From assembly GCA_041917255.1 (NCBI GenBank), contig JAYRYA010000020.1:1-64000 (forward strand): 64,000 nt of DNA. Reading direction: 5' to 3'. Under the pieces are notes generated by a model that worked only from the letters and a program-made list of their open reading frames with translations, did not search any database and was not told the origin of the DNA. A program made the translations under genes and the position numbers. Shown one piece after another: positions 28,112-37,105 of this stretch; the stretch's first letter is position 1; every line of letters starts with the position of its first letter. This DNA is from Zoogloea sp041917255. Its GTDB lineage: Bacteria > Pseudomonadota > Gammaproteobacteria > Burkholderiales > Rhodocyclaceae.

Positions 28112-29314
28112 TTAGCGACGTTTGTCGGTTACGTCCTCAACTTCGGTGAGGAGGGGCGACGGGGTGGTGAGAAGGGCGTCGAGCTGCTTGCGATCCGCGG
28201 CGATCACGCTTTCGACGTTCTCCGGGGTGAGCAGGACGCCGAACTTGGCGTCGGCGTCCGCCTCGCCCATCACCCGGGCGATCACCTTGCTTCCCAGGGC
28301 GCGCTTGAAGTGGCCAGCTTCCCAGAAATACTGGAGGTGGGTCTTGCGGTCGCCGGGGGCGGGGATGGCTTCGAGCGTTTCGGGGCCGATGCCGCTGAAA
28401 TCCCACACCTCGACGCCTGGATGCCGCGCGGCGATGGCGACGACCATGCGCTTCCAGTCATTGAAGAGATCGGCGAGGCCAAGCCTGGCCTGCATCAGGC
28501 GGATCTCGGCATGGTAAGGATAGATCACCAGCCGGGCCTTGCCGCCGCTCTGCTGGATGTCGGCAAGGAGGGCGTCGAGCGCCTGCTGGTCGATGGATTG
28601 CCCTTCGGCCGGCTGGATAGCCTTGGCCTTGCGGCCCCAGTTGCGGACGTTCTCGTCGGCGCGCTGGCGGAACAAGATGTAGTGGCCGCTGTTTTCCACT
28701 TCAGCGATGTAGTTGTCCAGCGGATTGAAGCCGCGCTCGGTGAGGGTGGCGGCGTATCGGCTGCGCTGCAGGGCGGTGGTTTTGGCGGAATCCCGCAGGC
28801 CGGTGATGGAGAACACGGTCTCGGCGAGCACCTTGCCGTCGATAGCCGGCGGGGAGTCGGCGGGCGGCAGCGGTGCGGCCTTGTTGGAGCCGAGGAAGTC
28901 GTAGAACTCCACCCCTATCAGTGCGATTTTTGGCGTGCAGCCGGCGGTTTGCAGCCAGCCAAACTGGCGCAGGGCCGTGCTCACTGCCGAGCCGGGGATC
29001 GAATGATTGAAGGCCGACAGGCCCTGGGCGGCAAAGGCAGGGTGCTCGGGGTCGAAGCCGATCTCGGCGCGGGAGTTGCCAAAGATGCCGGCGCTGGGGC
29101 ACAGCCGGCGGGCGGCTTGCCAGCGGGTGAGCTCCCGGTGATGGTCGAGATAGGGCTTGGTGGCGCTGAGGCCGGCGATCCTCGGCGAGCCGAAGATGCC
29201 TAGCGGGTCGATGAAGACGTTGATGGCACCTACCAGCGCGACGCAGGCGACGAGAGTGGCCAGCATCCAGCGCAGGTAGCTGGCCCAGGAGAGAGGAGTC
29301 GACGGGGAAGCCAT
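28112..29314 (-). CDS. AlgX/AlgJ-like SGNH-type polysaccharide acetylation protein
   Basis: The 400-residue protein has one N-terminal membrane helix (residues 13-36, YLRWMLATLVACVALVGAIN) and a periplasmic domain. The GNSRAEIGFDPEHPAF motif with a serine after GN is typical of SGNH-fold esterase/transferases linked to MBOAT proteins. It is translationally coupled (TGATG) to the MBOAT gene upstream. By family knowledge such pairs move acetyl groups through the membrane and onto an extracellular polysaccharide. The acceptor is unknown because no glycosyltransferase or polymerase gene lies nearby. Confidence 0.75.
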   Translation of the reverse strand: MASPSTPLSWASYLRWMLATLVACVALVGAINVFIDPLGIFGSPRIAGLSATKPYLDHHRELTRWQAARRLCPSAGIFGNSRAEIGFDPEHPAFAAQGLSAFNHSIPGSAVSTALRQFGWLQTAGCTPKIALIGVEFYDFLGSNKAAPLPPADSPPAIDGKVLAETVFSITGLRDSAKTTALQRSRYAATLTERGFNPLDNYIAEVENSGHYILFRQRADENVRNWGRKAKAIQPAEGQSIDQQALDALLADIQQSGGKARLVIYPYHAEIRLMQARLGLADLFNDWKRMVVAIAARHPGVEVWDFSGIGPETLEAIPAPGDRKTHLQYFWEAGHFKRALGSKVIARVMGEADADAKFGVLLTPENVESVIAADRKQLDALLTTPSPLLTEVEDVTDKRR

Positions 29315-30858
29315 CAGAACTGAAAGTACAGGAATTCGGTGGGGCGGGAGAGGGCGAGCACGCCGAGGGCGAACAGCAGGCCGATGGCGAGTGCGCTGCG
29401 CCGGCTCGGTTGCCAGGCCAGGCGACGGGCTACAGGCTGGGCGTGGCGGCTGTCTTCGGGCAGGGCGGGGTCGAAGCGGCCCATGATCTCTTGTGTGTTG
29501 GGGGCGAAGAAGGCCACCAGCGCGCCGACGATGACCCAGACCCAGGTCTCGACGAAGGCCGCGCCACCGCCCAGGCTGACGCCGATGCCGAGGCTGTCGA
29601 CCACGCCCTTGAGCGGACCAAGGCGCGACAGGATGGGTTCGGGCAGGCTGGCGCCGAACTGCCCGAGCATGCCGGCGATGACCTTGTTGGCGGTGGTCAG
29701 ATCCGGCGCGCGGAAGTAAACCCACGCAAACACTACGCACAGGAAGGTGATGGCAATCCCCAGAAAACGCCCCAGGCCGGCCGGCAGATGCACCGGCATC
29801 CGGCGGCAGAGATCCTGCCAGGCGTGGTTGACCACCAGGAAGCCGCCATGCAGCGCGCCCCAGATCACGAAGTTCCAGCCGGCGCCGTGCCACAGGCCGC
29901 CCAGCACCATGGTGGTGAGCAGGTTGAAATGCCGGCGGAAGCGCCCGTGGCGGTTGCCGCCCAGCGGGATGTACAGATAGTCGCGCAGGAAGCGGGATAG
30001 CGTCATGTGCCACCGGCGCCAGAACTCGGTGATGTTGCGCGATTTGTAGGGCGAATTGAAGTTGAGCGGCAGACGCACACCAAACATCCGCGACAGGCCG
30101 ATGGCCATGTCGGAATAGCCGGAGAAGTCGAAGTACAGCTGGAAGGTGTAGGCCAGCGCGCCGCCCCACGCATTGAACAGGGTGGGCGCGTCGGTGGTGG
30201 GGGCAAAGACCGGCGCGGCGTAGTCGGCGAGGCTGTCGGCAATGAGCACCTTCTTGGCGAGGCCGATGGCGAAGATCGTCAGGCCGATCGCGAAATTGGC
30301 CGTGTTGGGGCGGTAATTACGGTCTTCGTCGAACTGCGGCATCATCTCCTTGTGGTGTAGCACCGGGCCCGCGATGAGGTGCGGGAAGTAGGTGACGAAC
30401 AGCACGTAGTAGATGAAGCGGTATTCGGTGACCTTGCCGGCGTAGGCGTCCGCCAGAAAGGCGATCTGGGTGAAGGTGAAGAACGAGATGCCGATGGGCA
30501 GGATGATGCCGAGGATCGGCCAGTCGGTGCCCAGCAGTGCGTTGGCGCTGGAGAGGAAGAAATCGGCGTACTTGTAGTAGCCCAGCAGCGTCAGATTGAC
30601 GATTACCGCCAGCGTGAGCACCCGGCGCCCCTCGGGCGTGCCGGGGCGGCGGGCGATGTAGCCGCCGGCCAGATAGTTGGCGCAGATCGACGCAAGCAAC
30701 AGGGCCAGGTAGCGGTAATCCCACCAGGCGTAAAAGAACAGCGAGCAGGCGGCCAGCCAGGCCGCGCCAGCCTGCTTGCCGATGCGGCCAATGACGAAGA
30801 AGCCGAGCAGCGTGAACGGCAGGTAGGCCAGCAGGAAGGAGTATGAGTTGAACAGCAT
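29314..30858 (-). CDS. MBOAT family O-acyltransferase, AlgI-like
   Basis: The 514-residue polytopic membrane protein belongs to the membrane-bound O-acyltransferase family. It opens MLFNSYSFLLAYLPFTLLGFF as AlgI-like members do, and has FWRRWHMTLSRFLRDYLYIPLGGNRHG at about 280-305 and the conserved histidine in GGLWHGAGWNF. The family transfers acyl groups, usually acetyl, across the inner membrane onto cell-surface sugars. It is first of a two-gene operon with the SGNH-type partner. Confidence 0.92.
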   Translation of the reverse strand: MLFNSYSFLLAYLPFTLLGFFVIGRIGKQAGAAWLAACSLFFYAWWDYRYLALLLASICANYLAGGYIARRPGTPEGRRVLTLAVIVNLTLLGYYKYADFFLSSANALLGTDWPILGIILPIGISFFTFTQIAFLADAYAGKVTEYRFIYYVLFVTYFPHLIAGPVLHHKEMMPQFDEDRNYRPNTANFAIGLTIFAIGLAKKVLIADSLADYAAPVFAPTTDAPTLFNAWGGALAYTFQLYFDFSGYSDMAIGLSRMFGVRLPLNFNSPYKSRNITEFWRRWHMTLSRFLRDYLYIPLGGNRHGRFRRHFNLLTTMVLGGLWHGAGWNFVIWGALHGGFLVVNHAWQDLCRRMPVHLPAGLGRFLGIAITFLCVVFAWVYFRAPDLTTANKVIAGMLGQFGASLPEPILSRLGPLKGVVDSLGIGVSLGGGAAFVETWVWVIVGALVAFFAPNTQEIMGRFDPALPEDSRHAQPVARRLAWQPSRRSALAIGLLFALGVLALSRPTEFLYFQF

Positions 30859-30963
30859 GCGTGCGTGGGGGGCGGTGCCGCGCCCTTGAGTCGACCGGAC
30901 GCAGCTTATCCGTTTTGAGTGCCCCGCGCTTTGGCGGAAGTTTGCGGGGTGAAAGATATGTCA

Positions 30964-30984
30964 CGACGCCGGTTGCCGGCGTCG
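30964..30984 (-). terminator. Hairpin after orphan parA
   Basis: A nine-base stem (30964-30972 with 30976-30984) with a three-base loop lies just past the parA stop. The T run is missing, so efficiency is doubtful. It also lies upstream of the MBOAT gene. Confidence 0.45.
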
Positions 30985-30989
30985 CGAAA

Positions 30990-31757
30990 TCACCGGCGGA
31001 GCTCTGCGTGGAGTGCGCTGAATTCCTGGGCCAGCTTGTGCTTTGGGTCGAGGTGGATCATCGGCTTGGCCTGTTCGTGGCTTTCTCGGATCTTGATCGA
31101 GCTGGACAGGTAGGTCTTGAAGATCGGCAGGCCTTCGGCGATGAGTTCCTGTACCAGCTTCTGCGGCAGGCTGGCACGGGGCTGGAACTGATTGACCACG
31201 ATGCCTTCGACTTCCAGGTCGCGGTTGTGGTCGGCCTTGATCTCCTGGACGTTCTCAAGTAGCGCGTAGAGCGCCCGGCGGGAGAAGTCGTCGCAGTCGA
31301 AGGGGATCAGGCACAGCCGGGTGGCGATCAGCGCCGAGCGGGTGAAGAAGTTGAGGGCCGGCGGGGTGTCGATGAACACCGCGTCGAAGTCGTCGGCAAG
31401 TTCATCCAGCGCGTCGCGTAGCTTGAAGATCTTGTAACGGGATTCGAGCTTGCCCTGGAGTTCTTCGAGATCGGGGTGGGACGGCAGAATCGACAGGTTG
31501 GCGAAGGGCGTGGGCTGGACGAATTCGGCGGTCTGCTTGGGGTTGAACTTGAAGTTCAGCGTCTGCTCGAAGAGCCCGGCGATGGTGTCCTCGGCGTTCT
31601 CGGTGCCGTTGCCGAGCAGGTAGTGGGTGGAGTTTCCCTGGGGGTCCAGGTCCACCACCAGTGTGCGCAGTCCATTCGCGGCGCTGATCGCCGCGAGGTT
31701 GCAGGTGATGGTGGATTTGCCCACGCCGCCCTTCTGGTTGAACACCACTCGTCGCAT
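30990..31757 (-). CDS. Orphan ParA family ATPase
   Basis: The 255-residue protein is a ParA/MinD-type ATPase. The deviant Walker A motif QKGGVGKST with the signature lysine is at residues 8-16, Walker A' is VVDLDPQGNSTHYLL, and Walker B is AVFIDTPPALNF. A ribosome site (AGGGAAGAG) fixes the ATG at 31757, 20 codons inside the longest frame. No parB or other partner lies beside it, unlike the ParA at 61802. It may position a cargo or partition a non-chromosomal object; chromosomal parAB normally sits near gidB, which is not here. Confidence 0.88.
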   Translation of the reverse strand: MRRVVFNQKGGVGKSTITCNLAAISAANGLRTLVVDLDPQGNSTHYLLGNGTENAEDTIAGLFEQTLNFKFNPKQTAEFVQPTPFANLSILPSHPDLEELQGKLESRYKIFKLRDALDELADDFDAVFIDTPPALNFFTRSALIATRLCLIPFDCDDFSRRALYALLENVQEIKADHNRDLEVEGIVVNQFQPRASLPQKLVQELIAEGLPIFKTYLSSSIKIRESHEQAKPMIHLDPKHKLAQEFSALHAELRR

Positions 31758-32097
31758 CGTCTCTTCCCTCTGATTTTTCGTGCCTGCGTTATGACTGGCC
31801 GCGATTGTGCCACGCAATGCGGGTCGGCCCTAATTACAAGGGGTGCGAAAATGCGCCTCGTCGGTTAAACTCGCCCGACAAGAAAAATCTGCAGTCTTCG
31901 TCGCCCCCTCCCGGCGGCGGAACTCCGGCCAGGTGCAGGCGTCAATCGCGCCCGGCCGTCAGACCATGCAAATGCCCGTTTCAGGGCATCCAAGACGCTT
32001 ACAGACTTCCGTGTGCAGCAGGGTTAGCGCTCCTTGCCCGCTTGGCCGTTTGCCTTGCGGGGAGGAGTCGGACCACATTTTTTGGTAGAGATAGAAC
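31758..32097. promoter_or_regulatory. Divergent parA/maeB intergenic region
   Basis: These 340 bases separate the divergent parA and maeB genes and contain no gene I can support. A hairpin ATGCCC/GGGCAT with a six-base loop (31972-31989) lies in the maeB leader, about 110 bases before its ATG. No confident promoter is identified for either gene. Confidence 0.4.
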
Positions 32098-34386
32098 ATG
32101 GACAAGGATTTCATCGCCGCCGCCCTCGAATACCACCGTAGCCCGACCCGGGGCAAGATTTCGGTGGTGCCGACCAAGGGCCTGACCAACCAGCGCGATC
32201 TGGCACTGGCGTACTCGCCCGGCGTTGCCGCCGCCTGCGACGCCATCGTGGCCGACCCTGCCGACGCGCAGGAATACACCTCCCGCGGCAACCTGGTGGC
32301 CGTGGTCACCAACGGCACCGCGGTGCTGGGCCTGGGCAACATCGGCCCGCTGGCCGCCAAGCCGGTGATGGAAGGCAAGGGCTGCCTCTTCAAGAAGTTT
32401 GCCAACATCGACGTGTTCGACATCGAACTCGCCGAGAACGACCCGGACAAACTGATCGACATGATCGCCGCCCTTGAGCCCACCCTCGGCGGCATCAACC
32501 TCGAAGACATCAAGGCGCCCGAGTGCTTCTACATCGAGCAGAAGCTGCGCGAGCGGATGAAGATCCCGGTCTTCCACGACGACCAGCACGGCACTGCCAT
32601 CATCTCGGCTGCCGCGATGCTCAACGGCCTGAAGGTCGTGGGCAAGAAGATCGACGAAGTGAAGGTGGTGTGTTCCGGAGCCGGCGCCGCGGCGATCGCC
32701 TGTCTTGAGCTGTGGTGCGGCCTCGGCATCAAGCGCGAGAACGTCTTCGTGTGCGACTCGAAGGGCGTGATCTACGTGGGCCGCGACGAGAAGATGGAGC
32801 CGACCAAGGCCCGTTACGCCCAGAACACCGAATTCCGGACCCTCTCCGACGCGATGGTCGGCGCCGACGTGTTCCTCGGCCTCTCGACCGCTGGCGTGCT
32901 CAAGCCCGAGATGGTCAAGGGCATGGCCGACAAGCCGCTGATCTTCGCGCTGGCCAACCCGACCCCGGAGATCATGCCGGAGCTGGCCAAGGAAGTCCGC
33001 CCCGACGCCATCATCGCCACCGGCCGTTCGGATTACCCGAACCAGGTGAACAACGTGCTGTGCTTCCCGTTCATCTTCCGCGGTGCCCTCGATGCCGGCG
33101 CCACGACGATCAACGAAGAGATGAAGCTCGCGTGCGTGAAGGCCATCGCCGAGCTGGCCGAAGCCGAGCAGTCCGACGTTGTGGCCCAGGCCTACGGCGG
33201 CGCCGACCTGTCGTTTGGCCCGAACTACCTGATCCCGAAGCCCTTCGATCCGCGCCTGATCGTCAAGATCGCCCCGGCCGTGGCCCAGGCCGCCATCGAT
33301 TCCGGCGTGGCGACGCGCAAGGTCGACATGGACGCCTATGTCCAGAGCCTCAACGAGTTCGTGTATCAGTCCGGCATCATCATGAAGCCGGTGTTCTCGA
33401 TGGCCAAGCGCATTCCCGCCGACAAGAAGCGCGTGCTCTACGCCGAAGGCGAGTCCGAGCGCGTGCTGCGCGCTGTGCGCGCGGTGGTCGATGAGAACCT
33501 GGCTCGTCCAATCCTCATCGGCCGTCCGGCGGTCATCGACATGCGCATCGAGAAGTTCGGCCTCAACCTCAAGTCCGGCCGCGACTTCGATGTGGTGAAT
33601 GTGGAATCCGACAGCCGCTACCGTGAGCTGTGGCAGGAGTACTACCGCCTGATGGGCCGCGACGGCGTCACGCCGGATTCTGCCCGCGAGGCCATGCGCT
33701 CCGACTCCACGCTGATCGGCTGCATGCTGCTGCGCCGCGGTGACGCGGACGCCCTGGTGTGTGGCACCACCGGCGCTTACGACCACCACTTCGAGCATGT
33801 CCAGAACCTGATCGGCCTGAAGCAAGGCGCCAGCCTGTACGCGGCGATGAACATCCTGCTGCTGCCCCAGCGCGTGCTCGCCATCACCGACACCTACGTG
33901 AACGAGATGCCGAGCGCCGAGGAAGCCGCAGAGATCGCCGTGATGGCGGCCGACGAGCTGAAGCGCTTCGGCATCGAGCCGAAGGTGGCCCTGCTGTCCC
34001 ACTCCAACTTCGGCAGCGCCCGCTCCGCCTCGTCCCGCCGCATGCGCGAAGCCCGCGACATCCTGCGCGTCAAGGCGCCCGATCTGCAGTGCGATGGCGA
34101 GATGCACGGCGATTCGGCGCTCTCCCATGAGATCCGCGAACGCCTGCACCCGGATTCGACCCTCCACGGCGAAGCCAACCTGCTGGTGATGCCCAACCTG
34201 GATGCCGCCAACATCGCCTTCAACCTGCTCAAGGTTGCCCACGGCGATGGTGTGTCGGTGGGTCCGATCCTCCTCGGTTCGGCCCGCGCGGTGCACATCC
34301 TGACCCCGTCGGCGTCCGTGCGTCGGCTCGTGAACATCACCGCCCTGGCGGTGGTGGACGCCATGGAGCAACGCGAAGGCAACTGA
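32098..34386 (+). CDS. maeB: NADP-dependent malic enzyme with phosphotransacetylase-like domain
   Basis: The 762-residue protein decarboxylates malate to pyruvate, producing NADPH. The malic enzyme half (1-425) has TNGTAVLGLGNIGPLAAKPVMEGK, the catalytic FHDDQHGTA and the nucleotide fold CSGAGAAAIACLELW. The C-terminal half (about 430-760) is a phosphate acetyltransferase-like domain (VLYAEGESERVLRAVR, NLLVMPNLDAANIAFNLLK), regulatory in this family, for example by acetyl-CoA. The size matches MaeB of E. coli. NADPH and acetyl-CoA balance link it to the PHA and TCA genes at 3.6-13 kb. Confidence 0.96.
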   Translation: MDKDFIAAALEYHRSPTRGKISVVPTKGLTNQRDLALAYSPGVAAACDAIVADPADAQEYTSRGNLVAVVTNGTAVLGLGNIGPLAAKPVMEGKGCLFKKFANIDVFDIELAENDPDKLIDMIAALEPTLGGINLEDIKAPECFYIEQKLRERMKIPVFHDDQHGTAIISAAAMLNGLKVVGKKIDEVKVVCSGAGAAAIACLELWCGLGIKRENVFVCDSKGVIYVGRDEKMEPTKARYAQNTEFRTLSDAMVGADVFLGLSTAGVLKPEMVKGMADKPLIFALANPTPEIMPELAKEVRPDAIIATGRSDYPNQVNNVLCFPFIFRGALDAGATTINEEMKLACVKAIAELAEAEQSDVVAQAYGGADLSFGPNYLIPKPFDPRLIVKIAPAVAQAAIDSGVATRKVDMDAYVQSLNEFVYQSGIIMKPVFSMAKRIPADKKRVLYAEGESERVLRAVRAVVDENLARPILIGRPAVIDMRIEKFGLNLKSGRDFDVVNVESDSRYRELWQEYYRLMGRDGVTPDSAREAMRSDSTLIGCMLLRRGDADALVCGTTGAYDHHFEHVQNLIGLKQGASLYAAMNILLLPQRVLAITDTYVNEMPSAEEAAEIAVMAADELKRFGIEPKVALLSHSNFGSARSASSRRMREARDILRVKAPDLQCDGEMHGDSALSHEIRERLHPDSTLHGEANLLVMPNLDAANIAFNLLKVAHGDGVSVGPILLGSARAVHILTPSASVRRLVNITALAVVDAMEQREGN

Positions 34387-34399
34387 TTGTCGGTTGCTG

Positions 34400-34443
34400 G
34401 TCCCCCGGCTGGCATGGTGTTCGAACGATGCCTGCCGGGGGAC
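34400..34443 (+). terminator. Strong hairpin between maeB and qor
   Basis: A ten-base stem (34400-34409 with 34434-34443), a T-T mismatch and five further pairs (34411-34415 with 34428-34432) enclose a 12-base loop. It lies 14 bases past the maeB stop. No T run follows, so it may protect the 3' end or attenuate rather than terminate. TACAAT at 34463-34468 may be the -10 box of qor. Confidence 0.5.
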
Positions 34444-34500
34444 GACAGGCGCTTACCTTCGGTACAATCATGGGCCCACGATGTTCCGCGAGGTGACGCC

Positions 34501-35475
34501 ATGACCCGTCTGATTCGTTTCGACCGTACCGGTGGCCCTGACGTCCTGCAATGGGTCGAGGCCGAACTACCGCCACCGGCAGGGGGCGAAGTTCGCATCC
34601 GCCATGAGGCGGTTGGCGTCAATTACATCGATACCTATCACCGTTCCGGGCTCTACCCGTTGACGCTCCCGTCCGGGCTCGGCCAGGAAGCCGCCGGCGT
34701 TATCGAGGCCGTCGGCGAGGGCGTCGACGACTTCGTACCTGGCGACCGCGTGGCCTACGTGGGCGGCCCGCTGGGCGCATATTCCGAATGCCGCAACATT
34801 GCGGCCAGCCTGCTTGTCAGTCTGCCCGACAGTCTGAGCTTCGAGCAGGGTGCGGCGATGATGATGCAGGGGCTCACCGCCCAGTACCTGCTGCGTCGCA
34901 CCTACCGGGTGCAAGCCGGTGACACCATCCTGATCCATGCCGCCGCCGGCGGGGTGGGGTTGATCGTCTGCCAGTGGGCCAAGGCACTTGGCGCTACGGT
35001 GATCGGTACCGTCAGCTCTGACGAGAAGGCCGAGATCGCCCGACAGCACGGCTGCGATCACACGATTATTTACACTCGCGAACCGGTTTCCGTGCGGGTT
35101 CGTGAAATTACCGCAGGTGAGGGCGTGCCGGTGGTTTACGATTCCATCGGCAAGGATACGTTCATGGATTCCCTTGCGTGCCTGCGGCCGCTGGGGGTCA
35201 TGGTCACCTTTGGCAATGCCTCGGGGCCAGTGCCGGCGTTTGAGCCTGCGCTGCTTGCCAAGATGGGCTCGCTGTTCCTCACGCGTCCTACCCTGTTCCA
35301 CTACATTGCCCGGCGCGAGGATCTGCTGGCGATGTCCGATGAGCTGTTTGACATGGTGGCATCCGGTCAGGTGCGCTTGTCGATCAACCAGCGCTTCGCG
35401 CTCAAGGACGCCGCCATCGCCCATCGCGAACTTGAGGCCCGCCGCACCACCGGTTCGATTGTCCTGCTTCCGTAA
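34501..35475 (+). CDS. qor: NADPH:quinone oxidoreductase, zeta-crystallin type
   Basis: The 324-residue protein is a zinc-free medium-chain dehydrogenase/reductase of the quinone oxidoreductase group. The N-terminal catalytic fold has VGVNYIDTYHRSGLYPLTLPSGLG, and the Rossmann domain has HAAAGGVGLIVCQWAKALGA at about 150-169, with ARRTTGSIVLLP at the end. It reduces quinones one electron at a time with NADPH, a detoxification role. The ATG at 34501 gives the family start MTRLIRFDRTGGPDVLQW. A small secreted-protein gene follows after two bases. Confidence 0.93.
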   Translation: MTRLIRFDRTGGPDVLQWVEAELPPPAGGEVRIRHEAVGVNYIDTYHRSGLYPLTLPSGLGQEAAGVIEAVGEGVDDFVPGDRVAYVGGPLGAYSECRNIAASLLVSLPDSLSFEQGAAMMMQGLTAQYLLRRTYRVQAGDTILIHAAAGGVGLIVCQWAKALGATVIGTVSSDEKAEIARQHGCDHTIIYTREPVSVRVREITAGEGVPVVYDSIGKDTFMDSLACLRPLGVMVTFGNASGPVPAFEPALLAKMGSLFLTRPTLFHYIARREDLLAMSDELFDMVASGQVRLSINQRFALKDAAIAHRELEARRTTGSIVLLP

Positions 35476-35477
35476 TC

Positions 35478-35867
35478 ATGAAATCCGCGATCCCGTTTTC
35501 TGTCTCGGCCGCCCTGGCGCTGTTCCTGATCCTTCCGCTGACCCCGGCCAGTGCCGCGCCGCCGGCCCCGCCGACCGCCGCGGTGCTGACGCCGGGCCAG
35601 GCGGCCTTCATGCAGGCCGAGGCCCGGCGCATCGAGGAGGCTTTCGTCCAGAAGGTGATGAGCATCACTGGCGCGAGCCATGACCAGGTGGTCCGCGCCA
35701 TTCCCGCCAAGGGTCGCCTGACGGATCGTCTTGCACGGATCTACAGCTCGCTGGAGCGTGACCTGCAGGCGCCCCTCACCGACGAGCAGCAGGCGCTGAT
35801 CTTCGCTGCCGATGGTGAGCGCAAGCAGGCGCTGAAGGATCTGCCCGCCCAGGCAGCGGGTCGCTGA
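35478..35867 (+). CDS. Small secreted or periplasmic protein, hypothetical
   Basis: The 129-residue protein has a clear signal peptide (about residues 1-26, ending PASA) and an Ala/Pro-rich linker. A helical domain follows with QAEARRIEEAFVQKVMSITGASHDQVVRAIP and DRLARIYSSLERDLQAPLTDEQQ. No cysteine or enzyme motif is seen. It begins two bases after the qor stop and is probably co-transcribed. I do not recognise a family. Confidence 0.75.
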   Translation: MKSAIPFSVSAALALFLILPLTPASAAPPAPPTAAVLTPGQAAFMQAEARRIEEAFVQKVMSITGASHDQVVRAIPAKGRLTDRLARIYSSLERDLQAPLTDEQQALIFAADGERKQALKDLPAQAAGR

Positions 35868-35892
35868 AGGTGACGCGGGCCGTCCGGCCCGC

Positions 35893-36933
35893 TCAGAACA
35901 GTTCGATGTCGTTGTCGGGTTTCTCGCGCGAGACGATCTTGCCCGAGCTGAGGGCCGCTTCGTAGCTGGCAATCTGGTTGCGGCCGTTTTCTTTGGCCAC
36001 GTACAGCGCCTCGTCAGCCCTGCCGACGATTTCCGGAATGGTGTCCGAAGTGCTGATGAGGGTGTGGCCGGCACTGACCGTCACCTGACCGACCTGCGGG
36101 AAGTTGTGTTTCTCGACCGTATTGCGAAAGCGCTCAAGCGCGGTCCGCACTTCGTCCTCCGACGCCGCGCGCAGGGTGACGACGAACTCCTCGCCGCCGA
36201 AGCGGAACAGCTTGTCCTGGTGCCGAAAGCTCTCGCGCATGATGCGGGCGAGGAGGATCAGCACCTCGTCGCCGTACAGATGGCCGAATTGATCGTTGAT
36301 GCGCTTGAAGTGGTCAACGTCGACCACCGCCAGCCAGTGGGTGCCATCATCCTGCTGGCGGCGTCGGCGGCTATTGCCAGGGTCGTTCTCGGCCGCCTGC
36401 ATCGCAGCCATGCCGGCGAGGATTTTCGACAGGCTCTCGTCGAAGGTCTTGCGGTTGAGCATCCCGGTGAGGGTGTCCCGCTCGCTGTAGTCCAGCAGGC
36501 TCAGGTAATTGCGGTATAGGCCGAGGAAACCTTCGGCCGTGCCCAGATCGTCTTCCGAGAGTGTGTGGTCGCAGGAAACTTCCAGCACCCCCAGCACGCG
36601 TCGATCGACAGCGATCGGGAAGCAATGGATGAAAGCGCCCGTTATGGGATCTGCGCGCCGCACGATCTGGGATTTTTCCACGCAGGCAGCGATCTCGGGC
36701 CGGGCGCTGACCGGCAGGGCTTCGTCATCGTTGTCGTCGGCGTAGCGCACACCGTCGGTGCCAACGTGGGTCACCCGTTCAAGGGCGCGCCCGTCGTCTT
36801 CTCCGACGATCTTGTGGAGATTGACCTCGCGCGCTTTGACCAGCTCGAACAGCGCTGAGGCCACACCGACTTCCAGCAGGGTTCTGTCCCGGTGCTGGGT
36901 GATGGATTCGACGTGCTTTAGGACGTGGATCAT
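35893..36933 (-). CDS. Diguanylate cyclase with GAF-like sensor region
   Basis: The 346-residue protein ends in a GGDEF domain with intact FGGEEF (about 245-250) and the inhibitory RHQD I-site. Cyclic di-GMP synthesis with product inhibition is therefore expected. Residues 1-150 look like a GAF-type sensory fold (LLEVGVASALFELVKAREVNLHKIVGEDDGR, FPIAVDRRVLGVLEVS). There are no membrane segments. It is transcribed towards the small secreted protein gene and stands alone. Ligand unknown. Confidence 0.9.
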   Translation of the reverse strand: MIHVLKHVESITQHRDRTLLEVGVASALFELVKAREVNLHKIVGEDDGRALERVTHVGTDGVRYADDNDDEALPVSARPEIAACVEKSQIVRRADPITGAFIHCFPIAVDRRVLGVLEVSCDHTLSEDDLGTAEGFLGLYRNYLSLLDYSERDTLTGMLNRKTFDESLSKILAGMAAMQAAENDPGNSRRRRQQDDGTHWLAVVDVDHFKRINDQFGHLYGDEVLILLARIMRESFRHQDKLFRFGGEEFVVTLRAASEDEVRTALERFRNTVEKHNFPQVGQVTVSAGHTLISTSDTIPEIVGRADEALYVAKENGRNQIASYEAALSSGKIVSREKPDNDIELF

Positions 36934-37105
36934 GGAGTCCGGCGTGACTTTATTGGCGTTGTTGATACACCTTAACGATTCTAACCGGGCTCGGCATCCA
37001 ACTGAAGGCCTGGCTTCAGATACGGACGATCAAGGTGAGCCGGACAGGTGGTGCGATGGCGGGATTATCCTCCGGATGGGCTGCGTATAATCCTGACTTC
37101 ATTCA

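Noticed and set aside
27874..28115. Short frames after the initiator tRNA terminator
   Set aside because: They start inside the terminator hairpin and have no ribosome site or recognisable sequence.
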